The translations under genes and the position numbers were made by a program. From Bradyrhizobium elkanii USDA 76 (lineage in GTDB: Bacteria > Pseudomonadota > Alphaproteobacteria > Rhizobiales > Xanthobacteraceae), in the NCBI RefSeq assembly GCF_023278185.1, contig NZ_CP066356.1, positions 558,001 through 622,000 on the forward strand: a DNA stretch of 64,000 bases, read 5' to 3'. A model generated the notes under the pieces. The model saw only the letters and a list, made by a program, of their open reading frames with translations, searched no databases and was not told the origin of the DNA. Shown in pieces: positions 50,720 through 61,179 of the stretch. Each line of letters starts with the position of its first letter. Positions within the stretch are counted from its first letter, which is position 1.

Positions 50720-52234
50720 GCGCCGCGGGCTGATCTTCCAGGCGATGGCAAGCGTCAGCAGCGTCAGAATGCCGCTGACCAGCGCGGCCGTCGGGATTGT
50801 CAGGGCCAGCGCCGCGGTTGCGGCCCAGCCGATCGAGGAGAAGGCTTCCGCGAAAGTGGCGATGCGGGAGGAGGTCTGACGCCGGCGGAATTGGCTGCGC
50901 TTGGCCTGCGCGCGGAACCAGAGCTGGACGGCGGCGGCGGATGCGGTCGCGATGAGGATTGCGATCGCCGTGACCGCGGCCTGCCCCGGCGAGGCAAACG
51001 CCAGCGCGGCCACCAGCGGGGCGAAGACCACGGCGATGGCGAACAGGACCACCTCGACCTTGGCGCGGGTCACGCGTGACGGCGGCAGCGGCGCGGTCGC
51101 CACCAGATCGGGCGCGTCCTCGCCGGAGATGGTCAGCCAGGCGAGCCCGCCGGCGAGCTGGCCTGCGGCCATGACGATGACGGGCGTAATCAGCACGATC
51201 GCAGTCGATGTACCGGAGAAGCTTCGCCACAGCATCAGCGCCGGCGGCAGCAGGTAGAGCATCTGCATCAGGCTCTGCGACAGCAGCCACGGATCGCGGC
51301 GCAGCAGCAAGAATTCCTTGCGCCGCAGCGCCTGCTGCCGCGAGCCCGCCCGGAACGCGCGGGCGCGTCCCCGCGTCACCGCAGCCGGATTGGCGGCGAC
51401 GCTGGCGACCGTATCGGCAAACCGCGGTGCGAATATCGCCATCACGCCGCCGAGCATCACCAGCGCTGCGGCGAGCAGCAGCATCATGATTTCGAGGTCG
51501 CCGAGCGATGCCCGTGCCGGCCACCACAGCAGGCTGTCGGGGGCGGGGGCAATTCGCGCCGCGGTTTCCGAGGTCAGAAAGGCAAAGCGCGACAGCGTGC
51601 CGTAGGACAGCACGGCCACGACCTGCAGCGCGATGACGAAGCCCGCACCGATCACGGCGGAGACGACCTGCGCCACCAGCCGCGTCCGGCTCGGCTCGAT
51701 CAGGCGGAACAGGAACGCGGTGACGGCGATCGCGGTGGCTGCCGCCGACAGCCCGATCGCAAGGACGACGCCGAAGCCGGCGAGCCAGCGCGGGCCGCCG
51801 AGATAGACCAGCACGTCGATGAACGGCGTCGACAGCAAGAGCGCCATGCTGCTCACGGTCAGCGCGATCGCGGCGATCCGGATCGAGAAGATGTTGGTGA
51901 GTTTTGCCGGCGACGACATGATCAAATCGAGGTCGGCGCGGGCGTAGAACACGCGCGTCACCGACTCGATCGCCTGCGAGAGCATCAGCGCCCAGGCCAG
52001 GAAGATCGTCGCGGTCAGCACGATCAGCGACGACGGGTCGAGCGGAAACCGCAGGTCGGCATAGCGGCTGACCACGGCATAAGCCGGCAGATGCAGGATC
52101 GCCGCGAAGATCAGGAGGCCGATCACGGCGCGATTGCGCCGGCGCCGGCCGCCGGTCATCATCGCCAGCCATTCGCGCCACGCCAGGCGGAATTCGTGGC
52201 GCGCGAACCAGGTGAGGTGGGCGACCGAACTCAC
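50717..52234 (-). CDS. ABC-2-type exporter permease
   Basis: A 505-residue membrane protein with about a dozen hydrophobic segments in two halves, and conserved-looking loops (RVFYARADLDLIMSSPAKL; LRRKEFLLLRRDPWLLSQSLMQ). It pairs with the ATPase upstream: its GTG start overlaps the ATPase stop (GTGA). Substrate is unknown. Its stop lies in a palindromic repeat. A longer open frame upstream is antiparallel noise over the ATPase gene. Confidence 0.82.
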   Translation of the reverse strand: MSSVAHLTWFARHEFRLAWREWLAMMTGGRRRRNRAVIGLLIFAAILHLPAYAVVSRYADLRFPLDPSSLIVLTATIFLAWALMLSQAIESVTRVFYARADLDLIMSSPAKLTNIFSIRIAAIALTVSSMALLLSTPFIDVLVYLGGPRWLAGFGVVLAIGLSAAATAIAVTAFLFRLIEPSRTRLVAQVVSAVIGAGFVIALQVVAVLSYGTLSRFAFLTSETAARIAPAPDSLLWWPARASLGDLEIMMLLLAAALVMLGGVMAIFAPRFADTVASVAANPAAVTRGRARAFRAGSRQQALRRKEFLLLRRDPWLLSQSLMQMLYLLPPALMLWRSFSGTSTAIVLITPVIVMAAGQLAGGLAWLTISGEDAPDLVATAPLPPSRVTRAKVEVVLFAIAVVFAPLVAALAFASPGQAAVTAIAILIATASAAAVQLWFRAQAKRSQFRRRQTSSRIATFAEAFSSIGWAATAALALTIPTAALVSGILTLLTLAIAWKISPRR

Positions 52235-52983
52235 GCGGCCGCCGCTTCGGTATCGACCAGCGCGATGAACATATCCTCGAGGGTGGTGTCGTTGCGGCCG
52301 TTCTGCTCGCGCAGCTCGGCCAGCGTGCCCTCGGCGATCAGCCTGCCGGCCGCGATCACGCCGATGCGGTCGGCCATTCGCTCGGCGACTTCGAGAATGT
52401 GGGTCGTCATGATCACGGTGCAGCCGGCGCGGACGCGCTCCTGCAGCAGCCCCTTGACGTGACGCGCCGACAGCGCGTCGAGGCCGGTCAGCGGTTCGTC
52501 GAGAATGATCAGGCGGGGATCGTGCACCAGCGCGCCGGCGAGCGCCACCTTCTGGCGCATGCCCTTGGAGAAGCCTTCGCAGCGCTCGTTGAGATGCGGC
52601 TCGAGCCCGAGCGACATCAGGAGATCGCGCGCCGAGCTCTCCGAGGTTCGCGGATCGATGCCCCACAGGCCGGCGACGAATTCGAGATATTCCAGCGGCG
52701 TCAGCTTGTCGTAGATCATCGGCTCGTCGGACACCCATGCCATGACCTGCTTGGCTGAGACCGGATCGGCGAGTGCGTCGGTGCCGAGGATCGACACCGA
52801 GCCGGCATCGGGCCGCAACAGCCCCGCCACCATGCGCAGCGTCGTGGTCTTGCCGGCGCCGTTCGGCCCGAGCAGCGCATAGAATTCGCCGACACGGATC
52901 GTGAGATCGAGCGCGTCGACCGCCGGGCGGTCAAAACGCTTGGTTAACCCTCGCACGGCGAGTGCGGACAGTTCAGGTGTCAT
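52231..52983 (-). CDS. ABC exporter ATP-binding protein
   Basis: A 250-residue ABC ATPase of the drug/Cu-exporter class. Walker A is GPNGAGKTTT, the signature is GFSKGMRQKVALAGAL, Walker B is RLIILDEPLTGLD and the switch is TTHILEVAE. It is the first gene of the leftward pair with the permease and is divergent from the liv operon across 295 bp. Confidence 0.92.
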   Translation of the reverse strand: MTPELSALAVRGLTKRFDRPAVDALDLTIRVGEFYALLGPNGAGKTTTLRMVAGLLRPDAGSVSILGTDALADPVSAKQVMAWVSDEPMIYDKLTPLEYLEFVAGLWGIDPRTSESSARDLLMSLGLEPHLNERCEGFSKGMRQKVALAGALVHDPRLIILDEPLTGLDALSARHVKGLLQERVRAGCTVIMTTHILEVAERMADRIGVIAAGRLIAEGTLAELREQNGRNDTTLEDMFIALVDTEAAAA

Positions 52984-53278
52984 GGCGTGGTGGCGATCCG
53001 GAAGTTCGCTCGTCGGTTGCGCAAAGCTTGGACAAAAACCGTTTCGGTGCAGTGAATCGCACGGGGCAAATCAAAGGTGATATCCGTATTAGTCCGTGCT
53101 GCGGCAAATCTCCGCAAATGTGATGATACAGCGACATCAGCGGTTTGTTGACAGGGATCGGGCCTTTTGGCTCAATCGGGGCGGACATAGGCGGCTTTCA
53201 GCGCTCCAGACACAAGGGCGTGAAGGCGGGATGCAACGAGCGATCGGATAAGAATCGCCGGGCATCGGGGAGGGAACG
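52984..53278. other. Divergent intergenic region
   Basis: About 295 bp between the leftward exporter pair and the rightward liv operon; it should contain both promoters. No repeat or clear operator is recognised. Confidence 0.45.
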
Positions 53279-54154
53279 ATGCTGGACTTTGTTCAGCAGC
53301 TCGTCAGCGGCATCGCGCTCGGCTGCGTTTACGGCCTGATCGCGCTCGGCTTCGTGCTGGTCTACAAGGCAACCGAGGTCGTCAATTTCGCGCAAGGCGA
53401 TTTGATGATGCTGGGCGGCTTTTTCGCCTTCACCTTCATCGGCATGCTCGGGCTGAATTACTGGGTCGGGTTCGCCGGCGCGGTGATCTGCATGGCGCTG
53501 TTCGGCATGCTGGCCGAGCGGCTCGTGGTGCGGCCGATCCTCGGCTATCCGCAGTTCTCCATCATCATGGCGACGATCGGGCTCGGCTATTTCCTGCGCT
53601 CGATCTCCGGCATGATCTGGGGCACCGACGACTTCAAGATCGAGACGCCGTTCAGCCAGGGCGTCCTGCGGATCGGCAGCCTGGTGCTCGCCTACGACAA
53701 GCTGTCGGTGATCGCGGCGACCATCATCCTGTGCGCGCTGCTCTATCTGTTCTTCAACCGCACCACGCTCGGCACCGCGATGCGCGCCAGCTCCGAGAAC
53801 ATGCTGGCTGCCTATTACATGGGCATTCCGGTCAAGCGGGTGGTCTCGATCGTCTGGGCGATCTCGGCCGCGGTGGCGACCTGCGCCGGCGTGCTGTTGG
53901 CGCCGATCACCTTCATTCACTCCAATGTCGGCCTGGTGCTGGGGTTGAAGGCGTTTCCGGCCGCGGTGCTCGGCGGCTTCGGCTCGATCCCGGGCGCCGT
54001 GGTCGGCGGCGTCCTGATCGGCGTGATCGAGAGCATGGCCGGCTTCTATTTGCCGCAGGGTTGGAAGGACGTCGCGCCCTACATCGTGCTGCTCGCGGTG
54101 CTGCTGCTCAAGCCCGAGGGCCTGTTCGGCCTTCATGTCCGCAAGAAGGTCTGA
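53279..54154 (+). CDS. livH: Branched-chain-type ABC transporter permease (LivH-like)
   Basis: A 291-residue inner-membrane permease. It has the LivH pattern LVSGIALGCVYGLIALGFVLVYKATEVVNFAQGDLMMLG, and AFPAAVLGGFGSIPGAVVGGVLIG near the C-terminus. It is the first gene of a livHMGF set. GGAGGG lies upstream. Its stop overlaps a palindromic repeat that separates it from livM. Confidence 0.92.
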   Translation: MLDFVQQLVSGIALGCVYGLIALGFVLVYKATEVVNFAQGDLMMLGGFFAFTFIGMLGLNYWVGFAGAVICMALFGMLAERLVVRPILGYPQFSIIMATIGLGYFLRSISGMIWGTDDFKIETPFSQGVLRIGSLVLAYDKLSVIAATIILCALLYLFFNRTTLGTAMRASSENMLAAYYMGIPVKRVVSIVWAISAAVATCAGVLLAPITFIHSNVGLVLGLKAFPAAVLGGFGSIPGAVVGGVLIGVIESMAGFYLPQGWKDVAPYIVLLAVLLLKPEGLFGLHVRKKV

Positions 54155-54252
54155 GCATGATCCGGAAAAGTGGCAACCGGTTTTCCGAAGAGATCATGCT
54201 CAAAAGAGAAGACGGGATCATGATGCGATTAGATCGTAATCGCATCATGATC
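54153..54252. repeat. Palindromic repeat family D, copy 2, inside the liv operon
   Basis: Hairpin 1 (54153-54201) pairs GAGCATGATC with GATCATGCTC; hairpin 2 (54216-54252) pairs GATCATGATGCGATTA with its complement. It begins at the livH stop and ends just before the livM ribosome site. Confidence 0.8.
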
Positions 54253-54265
54253 TAGGGAGCGACAC

Positions 54266-55417
54266 ATGCGGTTTCTCTTCAAGACCGATTACGAAGACGA
54301 CATCAAGCTGTTCCCGCATTCGGGCTACATCTATTCCTACGGCCTGTTGCTGGCGGTGCTGCTGATCGCGCCCTACGTGCTGTCAAGCTATCTGATGAGC
54401 CAGCTGGTCTTCGTCTGCATCTACGCGACCGTCGGCGTCGGGCTCTTGATCCTGACCGGCTTCACCGGACAGGCCTCGCTCGGCCATGCCGCGTTTCTGG
54501 CGATCGGCGCCTACACCGCGGCCTATCTGCAGCAGTTCAATGTGCCGTTCCCGGTCTATTTCCTCGCCGCGGGGCTGTTGACCGGCGTGGTCGGCGCGCT
54601 GGTCGGGTTTCCGGCGCTGCGGCTGCAGGGCATCTATCTGGTGATCGCGACGATCTCCTTTGCGTTCATCGTCGAGGAGATCCTGGCGCGCTGGGAAAGC
54701 GTCACCAACGGCAATGAGGGCATGCGGGTCAAGACCATGCAGCTGCTCGGCACGACGGTGTCGCGCGATGGTCCGACCTTCTATTATCTCTGCCTTGCGG
54801 TACTGGTGCTGACCATCGTCGGCACGCTCAATCTGCTGCGCTCGCCGACCGGGCGCGCCTTCGTCGCGATCCGCGACAGCGAGACCGCGGCGCGCAGCAT
54901 GGGCATCAATGTCGCGCTCTACAAGGTGAAGTCGTTCGCGATCTCGGCGGCGATCACCGGCTTTGCCGGCGTGCTGTTCGCGCACAAGCTGTCCTTCATC
55001 TCGCCCGAGATGTTCACGCTGCAGCTCTCGATCGAGTTCATCATCGTGATCCTGATCGGCGGCACGTTCAGCCTGCACGGCGCGGTGCTGGGCGCGATCT
55101 TCCTGGTCATGATCGATCCGTTCCTGACCTATCTGAAGGACGATATGCCCGGCGTGATCGGCGGCATTGCTGCGACGCTCGGCGCCGGCACCGAGCGCGC
55201 GGGCCACATCCAGGACGCGGTCGCAGCCTTCGCCTCCGCCAACGGACTGAAAGGCGCGATCTACGGCATCATCATCGTGCTGTTCGTGCTGTTTGAGCCG
55301 CTCGGACTCTACGGCCGCTGGCTCAAGATCAAGCTCTTCTTCCAGCTGTTCCCGCTCTACAAGCGCGCGACCTTCAAGCGGCAGAAGATCTACGTGAAAT
55401 CGGAGCGGAACAGATGA
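54266..55417 (+). CDS. livM: Branched-chain-type ABC transporter permease (LivM-like)
   Basis: A 383-residue permease with about nine helices. LivM motifs are GLLILTGFTGQASLGHAAFLAIGAY, GYDLV-type loop replaced by GNEGM, and FIIVILIGGTFSLHGAVLGAIF. There is a hydrophilic insertion near residues 290-325. The start follows AGGGAG; the gene overlaps livG by 4 bp. Confidence 0.92.
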   Translation: MRFLFKTDYEDDIKLFPHSGYIYSYGLLLAVLLIAPYVLSSYLMSQLVFVCIYATVGVGLLILTGFTGQASLGHAAFLAIGAYTAAYLQQFNVPFPVYFLAAGLLTGVVGALVGFPALRLQGIYLVIATISFAFIVEEILARWESVTNGNEGMRVKTMQLLGTTVSRDGPTFYYLCLAVLVLTIVGTLNLLRSPTGRAFVAIRDSETAARSMGINVALYKVKSFAISAAITGFAGVLFAHKLSFISPEMFTLQLSIEFIIVILIGGTFSLHGAVLGAIFLVMIDPFLTYLKDDMPGVIGGIAATLGAGTERAGHIQDAVAAFASANGLKGAIYGIIIVLFVLFEPLGLYGRWLKIKLFFQLFPLYKRATFKRQKIYVKSERNR

Positions 55418-56172
55418 GCTATTTCCGCGCCGAGAACCTGTCGCTGCATTTCGGGGGCCTCAAGGCGGTCGATGCGGTCAGCTTCGCGGTCGAGAAGGGC
55501 GAGATCCTCTCGATCATCGGGCCCAACGGCGCCGGCAAGAGCTCGATCTTCAACCTGATCTCGCGGATCTATCCGCCGACCTCCGGCAAGATCTTCTTCG
55601 AGGATCAGGATATCACCCAGGAGCCGGCCTACGATATCGCGAAACTCGGCATCGCCCGCACCTTCCAGAACATCGAGCTGTTCGAGAACGCGACCGTGCT
55701 GAGCAATCTCCTGGTCGGCCGCCATCGCCATTCCACGACCCGGCTGTGGCAGGAGCTGTTGTTCCTGCCGAGCGTCCGCGCCGGCGAGAAGGCGCATCGC
55801 CGCCGCGTCGAGCAGGTGATCGAATTTCTCGATCTCGAGCCCTACCGCGACAAGCTGATCTCGGGACTGCCTTACGGCGTGCGCAAGGTGATCGAGCTGG
55901 CGCGGGCGCTGTGCTCGGAGCCGAAGCTGATCCTGCTCGACGAGCCGTCGTCCGGCCTCAATGTCGAGGAGACCGACGACATGTCGTTCTGGATCCGCGA
56001 CATGAAGAGCGAGCTCGGCATCACCGTGCTAATGGTCGAGCACGACATGACGCTGGTCAACCGCGTTTCCGACCGCATCATCGCGCTGAACTACGGCCGC
56101 GTCCTGGCGATGGGCTCGCCGTCCGAGGTGCAGCACCATCCCGACGTCGTCGCAGCATATCTCGGCGCATGA
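55414..56172 (+). CDS. livG: Branched-chain-type ABC transporter ATPase (LivG-like)
   Basis: A 252-residue ATPase. Walker A is GPNGAGKSS, followed by ARTFQNIELFENATVLSNLLVGRH, the LivG-type Q-loop. The signature is degenerate: SGLPYGVRKVIELARAL in place of LSGG. Walker B is LILLDEPSSGLN and the switch is VEHDMTLV. Coupled to livM by a 4-bp overlap. Confidence 0.92.
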   Translation: MSYFRAENLSLHFGGLKAVDAVSFAVEKGEILSIIGPNGAGKSSIFNLISRIYPPTSGKIFFEDQDITQEPAYDIAKLGIARTFQNIELFENATVLSNLLVGRHRHSTTRLWQELLFLPSVRAGEKAHRRRVEQVIEFLDLEPYRDKLISGLPYGVRKVIELARALCSEPKLILLDEPSSGLNVEETDDMSFWIRDMKSELGITVLMVEHDMTLVNRVSDRIIALNYGRVLAMGSPSEVQHHPDVVAAYLGA

Positions 56173-56182
56173 GGATGATGCC

Positions 56183-56962
<780 letters not shown>

Positions 56963-57102
56963 GAAGGACTTGGCGCTGAAAATTGGCGCCGAGGAAGGTT
57001 TGGCACTGAGATCGAGTTGGAGCTAGATTTAAGGCCTGTTTCGCCAACAAGACCGGTACCAAGGGCCGGCGGGTGAGACGGGCGGCAGAGGAGGGAGCGC
57101 GC

Positions 57103-58941
57103 ATGGCAGGACCAGCGGTGCTGACGGTTGCCGACACGATCGCGAGGAGCTTTCTGCTCGCGGTTCAGACGCGTGGCGACAGGCCCGCGATCCGCGAGAA
57201 GAAGTTCGGCATCTGGCAGCCGACCAGCTGGCGCGAATGGCTGCAGATTTCCAAGGACATCGCCTTCGGCCTGCAGGCGACCGGCTTTCGCCCCGGCGAC
57301 GTCGCCTCGATCATCGCCAACGCCGTGCCGGAATGGGTCTATGCCGACATGGGCATCCTGTGCGCCGGCGGCGTCTCGTCCGGGATCTATCCGACCGATT
57401 CGGCGGCGCAGGTCGAATACCTCATCAATGATTCCCGCACGCGGGTGATCTTCGTCGAGGACGAGGAGCAGCTCGACAAGGTGCTGACCTGCCGCGCGCG
57501 CTGTCCGACGCTGGAGAAGATCGTCGTGTTCGATATGGAGGGCCTCTCCGGCTTCTCCGATCCGATGGTGCTTTCGTTTGCCGAATTCACCGCGCTTGGC
57601 CGCAACCATGCCCAGGGCAATGACGCCGTGTGGGACGAAATGACCGGCAGCCGCACCGCCTCCGATCTCGCGATACTGGTCTACACCTCCGGCACCACGG
57701 GCCCGCCCAAGGGCGCGATGCACTCGAACCGCAGCGTGACGCACCAGATGCGCCACGCCAACGATCTCTACCCCTCGACCGACAGCGAGGAGCGGCTGGT
57801 GTTCCTGCCGCTCTGCCACGTCGCCGAGCGGGTCGGCGGCTATTACATCTCGCTCGCACTCGGCTCGGTGATGAATTTCGCCGAGAGCCCGGAGACGGTG
57901 CCGGACAATCTGCGCGAGGTGCAGCCGACTGCGTTCCTCGCGGTGCCCCGGATCTGGGAGAAGTTCTATTCCGGCATCACCATCGCGCTGAAGGATGCGA
58001 CCCCGTTCCAGAACTGGATGTATGCCCGCGCGCTCGCGATCGGCAACCGGATGACCGAGTGCCGGCTGCAGGGCGAAGCGCCGCCCTTGTTGCTGCGGAT
58101 CGCCAACCGCGCGGCCTATTGGCTGGTGTTCCGCAACATCCGCCGCATGCTCGGGCTTGACCGCTGCCGGATCGCATTGACTGGAGCCGCGCCGATCTCG
58201 CCGGATCTGATCCGCTGGTATCTCGCGCTCGGCATCGACATGCGCGAGGTCTACGGCCAGACCGAGAATTGCGGCGTCGCGACCATGATGCCGGCGGACC
58301 GCATCAAGCTCGGCTCGGTCGGCAAGGCCGCGCCCTGGGGCGAGGTGATGATCTGCCCGAAGGGCGAGATCCTGATCAAGGGCGACTTCCTGTTCATGGG
58401 CTATCTCAACCAGCCGGAGAAGACCGCCGAGACGATCGACGCGAAGGGCTGGCTGCACACCGGCGACGTCGGCACGATCGACAATGAAGGCTATGTCAAG
58501 ATCACCGACCGGATGAAGGACATCATCATCACCTCCGGCGGCAAGAACATCACGCCGTCCGAGATCGAGAACCAGCTCAAATTCTCGCCCTATGTCTCGG
58601 ACGCGGTCGTGATCGGCGACAAGCGGCCGTATCTCACCTGCCTGATCATGATCGACCAGGAGAATGTCGAGAAATACGCCCAGGATCACGACATCCCCTT
58701 CACCAATTACGCGAGCCTGTGCCGCGCCCGCGAAATCCAGGATCTGATCCAGCGCGAGGTCGAGGCGGTCAACGTGAAGTTCGCGCGCGTCGAGACCGTC
58801 AAGAAATTCTATCTGATCGAGCGCCAGCTCACGCCCGAGGACGAGGAGCTGACGCCGACCATGAAGCTGAAGCGCAGCTTCGTGAACAAGCGCTACGCCG
58901 CCGAGATCGACGCCATGTATGGCGAGCGGGCGGTGGCATAG
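57103..58941 (+). CDS. AMP-binding acyl-CoA synthetase (long-chain/aromatic acid type)
   Basis: A 612-residue adenylate-forming enzyme. The phosphate loop is YTSGTTGPPKGAMHS, then VYGQTENCGVATM, and TGDVGTIDNEGYVKITDRMKDIIITSGGKNITPSEIE with the hinge. The lysine region KLKRSFVNKRY is near the end. It would convert a carboxylic acid to its CoA thioester. ATG 57103, with GGAGGGAG upstream, is chosen over a GTG at 57073. Its position between livF and the binding protein says the transporter probably imports the acid it activates. Confidence 0.9.
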   Translation: MAGPAVLTVADTIARSFLLAVQTRGDRPAIREKKFGIWQPTSWREWLQISKDIAFGLQATGFRPGDVASIIANAVPEWVYADMGILCAGGVSSGIYPTDSAAQVEYLINDSRTRVIFVEDEEQLDKVLTCRARCPTLEKIVVFDMEGLSGFSDPMVLSFAEFTALGRNHAQGNDAVWDEMTGSRTASDLAILVYTSGTTGPPKGAMHSNRSVTHQMRHANDLYPSTDSEERLVFLPLCHVAERVGGYYISLALGSVMNFAESPETVPDNLREVQPTAFLAVPRIWEKFYSGITIALKDATPFQNWMYARALAIGNRMTECRLQGEAPPLLLRIANRAAYWLVFRNIRRMLGLDRCRIALTGAAPISPDLIRWYLALGIDMREVYGQTENCGVATMMPADRIKLGSVGKAAPWGEVMICPKGEILIKGDFLFMGYLNQPEKTAETIDAKGWLHTGDVGTIDNEGYVKITDRMKDIIITSGGKNITPSEIENQLKFSPYVSDAVVIGDKRPYLTCLIMIDQENVEKYAQDHDIPFTNYASLCRAREIQDLIQREVEAVNVKFARVETVKKFYLIERQLTPEDEELTPTMKLKRSFVNKRYAAEIDAMYGERAVA

Positions 58942-59014
58942 AGCATGATCCGGAAAAGTGTGAAGCGGTTTTCCCTCGCGACAAGCGCGCAACGCTTGCG
59001 CGGAGATCATGCTC
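58941..59014. repeat. Palindromic repeat family D, copy 3, inside the liv operon
   Basis: GAGCATGATC at 58941 pairs with GATCATGCTC ending at 59014, with CGGAAAAGTG and CGGTTTTCC between. It begins on the last base of the synthetase stop codon (TAG 58939-58941). Confidence 0.75.
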
Positions 59015-59104
59015 AAAGAAGGATTCGACGACGCCGAATTGGCGAAGGAGCGAGCCGGCCCGACCCTTCGCTCAACATGGGCCATTGTTAAGGAGGAGAC
59101 TGCA

Positions 59105-60304
59105 ATGTCGAAATCGCTGAAGGCGCTGGGCCTTGCGGTGAGCGCGCTGGCGCTGACCTGTCTGCCGGCCGCAGCCCAGACCAAGGTCACCAATGAAGGC
59201 ATATCGCCGACCGAGATCGTGATCGGAACGCATCAGGACTTGTCCGGCCCGATCAAGGTCTGGGGCGTTCCGGTGTCCAACGGCATGAAGATGGCGGTCG
59301 AGGAGATCAACGCCGGCGGCGGTATCAACGGCCGCAAGATCAAGATGATCCTGGAGGATAACGGCTACGATCCGAAGAAGGCGGTGCTGGCCTCGCAGAA
59401 GATGGTCGAGCGCGACAAGGTGTTCGCGATGATCGGCCCGATGGGCTCGCCGACCGTGCTCGCCGCGCAGGACGTCCTGTTCGATGCCGGCGTGCTGCAG
59501 CTGTTCCCGCTGACGGCCGCCGAATTCACCTTCAAGTTCGATCCCGCCAAGCCGCAGGAGCGGCTGAAGTTCAACAACCTCCTGCCCTATGTCGAGAGCA
59601 CGCGCGCCGCGCTCAAATACATGATGGAGTGGAAGAACTTCAAGAAGCCCTGCATCATGCATCAGGATGACGAGTATGGCAAAAACGTGCTCGATGGCTT
59701 CACCCAGCAGCTCGGCGCGATGAAGGTGCAGCCGGCCTCGGTCACGAGCTACAAGCGCGGCGCCTCCGACTTCTCGGCGCAGGTCGCCAAGATGAAGGCC
59801 GACGGCTGCGACCTCGTCGTGCTCGGCACCGTGATCCGCGAGACCATCGGCGCGATGAACGAGGCGAAGAAGCTCGGCTGGGACGTGACCTTCCTCGGCG
59901 CCACCCCGACCAACGTGCTCGAAGTGCCGGCGCTCGGCAAGGAAGCCGTCGAAGGGCTCTATGCGGCGTCTGGCTTCGAGATTCCCTACGAGGACACGGC
60001 CAAGGGCAAGGTGAAGGACTGGCTGGTGAACTACAAGAAGATGTTCAACACCGACGCCAACACCCAGGCGATCATCGGCTACAACGCGGTGATGACCTTC
60101 GCCTTCTACGCGCAGAAGGCGGGCAAGGATCTCACCGGCCAGAAGATGCTGGACTCGCTGGAATCAGGCGACAAATTCCTCGACATCTTCAGCTCGCCGC
60201 CGACCAAGTTCTCCAAGACGGATCATCTGGCCAACACCATCACCCAGGTGCAGCAGGTCAAGGGCGGCCGCTGGGTTCTGGTGAAGGACAATCTGATGTT
60301 CTGA
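59105..60304 (+). CDS. ABC transporter periplasmic binding protein (LivK-like, Peripla_BP_6)
   Basis: A 399-residue binding protein. A signal peptide ends LPAAAQ, then ISPTEIVIGTHQDLSGPIKVWG and AVEEINAGGGINGRKIKMILEDNGYDPKKAV, the pattern of HAAT binding proteins. AGGAGGAG fixes ATG 59105. The ligand is unknown: this branch of the family binds amides, aromatic or aliphatic acids as well as amino acids. Confidence 0.92.
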   Translation: MSKSLKALGLAVSALALTCLPAAAQTKVTNEGISPTEIVIGTHQDLSGPIKVWGVPVSNGMKMAVEEINAGGGINGRKIKMILEDNGYDPKKAVLASQKMVERDKVFAMIGPMGSPTVLAAQDVLFDAGVLQLFPLTAAEFTFKFDPAKPQERLKFNNLLPYVESTRAALKYMMEWKNFKKPCIMHQDDEYGKNVLDGFTQQLGAMKVQPASVTSYKRGASDFSAQVAKMKADGCDLVVLGTVIRETIGAMNEAKKLGWDVTFLGATPTNVLEVPALGKEAVEGLYAASGFEIPYEDTAKGKVKDWLVNYKKMFNTDANTQAIIGYNAVMTFAFYAQKAGKDLTGQKMLDSLESGDKFLDIFSSPPTKFSKTDHLANTITQVQQVKGGRWVLVKDNLMF

Positions 60305-60321
60305 GCGGCATTCCTCGGGAT

Positions 60322-60425
60322 CGTCATTCCGAGATGGTGCGTTTGGACCAGACCCGAAGCCTCGAGATTCCCCAATTCGCAATTGCGAATTGGGGTTCGA
60401 TGCTTCGCATCGTCCCGGAATGACG
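60322..60425. repeat. Intergenic repeat family G
   Basis: CGTCATTCCGAGATGG pairs loosely with CGTCCCGGAATGACG at the other end, with an internal perfect dyad CCCCAATTCGCAATTGCGAATTGGGG (split over the centre). It fills the convergent gap. Confidence 0.6.
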
Positions 60426-60432
60426 CAATCAG

Positions 60433-61179
60433 TTATCGCGCCGCCGGCCGCCACGCGGCCTCGGCGACGAGCGGGGCATCGACATAGCGGCTGACGCCAT
60501 GCTGGTCGATCACGAAGGTCGGCCGAAAACTCCTGATGTCGCTGTCCTCGATCATCGCCATGCGGCGGTTGTCGAGCGTTAGCCAGCGGCCGTCGAGCCG
60601 CGCCGCGACCAACGCATGGTCCTCGCCGCCGACGAGGTCATGCAGGACGACGATCCGCAAATCTTCCGGCGCGACGCCGGCCTTGCGCAGCGCCACCAAT
60701 TTCGCGATCGCATAGTCCTCGCAATCGCCGCTGCCGCGGGCGAACGTGGCGAGCGGCGTCGTCCAGACGTCGGGCTCGCCATAGGCCGCAAGATCGCTGC
60801 CCGGACGGATCGCAAGGTTGATCGCGCGGTTGATCTCGCCGAGCCGGGCACGACCCTGACGCGCCCGTCCGGCATCGACGATCGCCAGGAACCGCAGCGC
60901 CGCCGGCGACACACAGCCGGCGCGGTCGCTCTCGCAGGCTGCCAGTTGCTCCAATTCGTCGGCGAGCTGGCGCTGCACGCCGAGCCATTTGTCGTACAGG
61001 CCGCCGTCGGCAAGCAGGCTGGTCGTCAGGCCGAACGGCTCGGTCGACTTTCTGATCAGCGTCGCTGGACCAGGCGAGAGCAGCGAAGCGGCATTGAGCT
61101 CGGCAACCGGCGCGGCCAGCGCCAGGCCGAAGCTCAGCATGACGGCGCGCAGCGCAAGCGGGCGAAGCGAGAACCTCAT
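60433..61179 (-). CDS. Transglutaminase-like cysteine protease (BTLCP/LapG type)
   Basis: A 248-residue exported protease. A signal peptide ends near AELNA-A. The catalytic triad is C153 (GSGDCEDYAIAK), H188 (GGEDHALVAA) and D203 (LTLDNRR), the order of bacterial transglutaminase-like cysteine proteases such as LapG. LapG cleaves the N-terminus of large RTX-type adhesins in the periplasm. A giant repeat adhesin lies divergently next door, a natural substrate candidate. No LapD-type c-di-GMP receptor is within the window. Confidence 0.9.
   Translation of the reverse strand: MRFSLRPLALRAVMLSFGLALAAPVAELNAASLLSPGPATLIRKSTEPFGLTTSLLADGGLYDKWLGVQRQLADELEQLAACESDRAGCVSPAALRFLAIVDAGRARQGRARLGEINRAINLAIRPGSDLAAYGEPDVWTTPLATFARGSGDCEDYAIAKLVALRKAGVAPEDLRIVVLHDLVGGEDHALVAARLDGRWLTLDNRRMAMIEDSDIRSFRPTFVIDQHGVSRYVDAPLVAEAAWRPAAR

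Noticed and set aside
54383..55207. Leftward 274-codon frame opposite livM
   Set aside because: Highly charged shadow of a clear membrane permease; no start signal.
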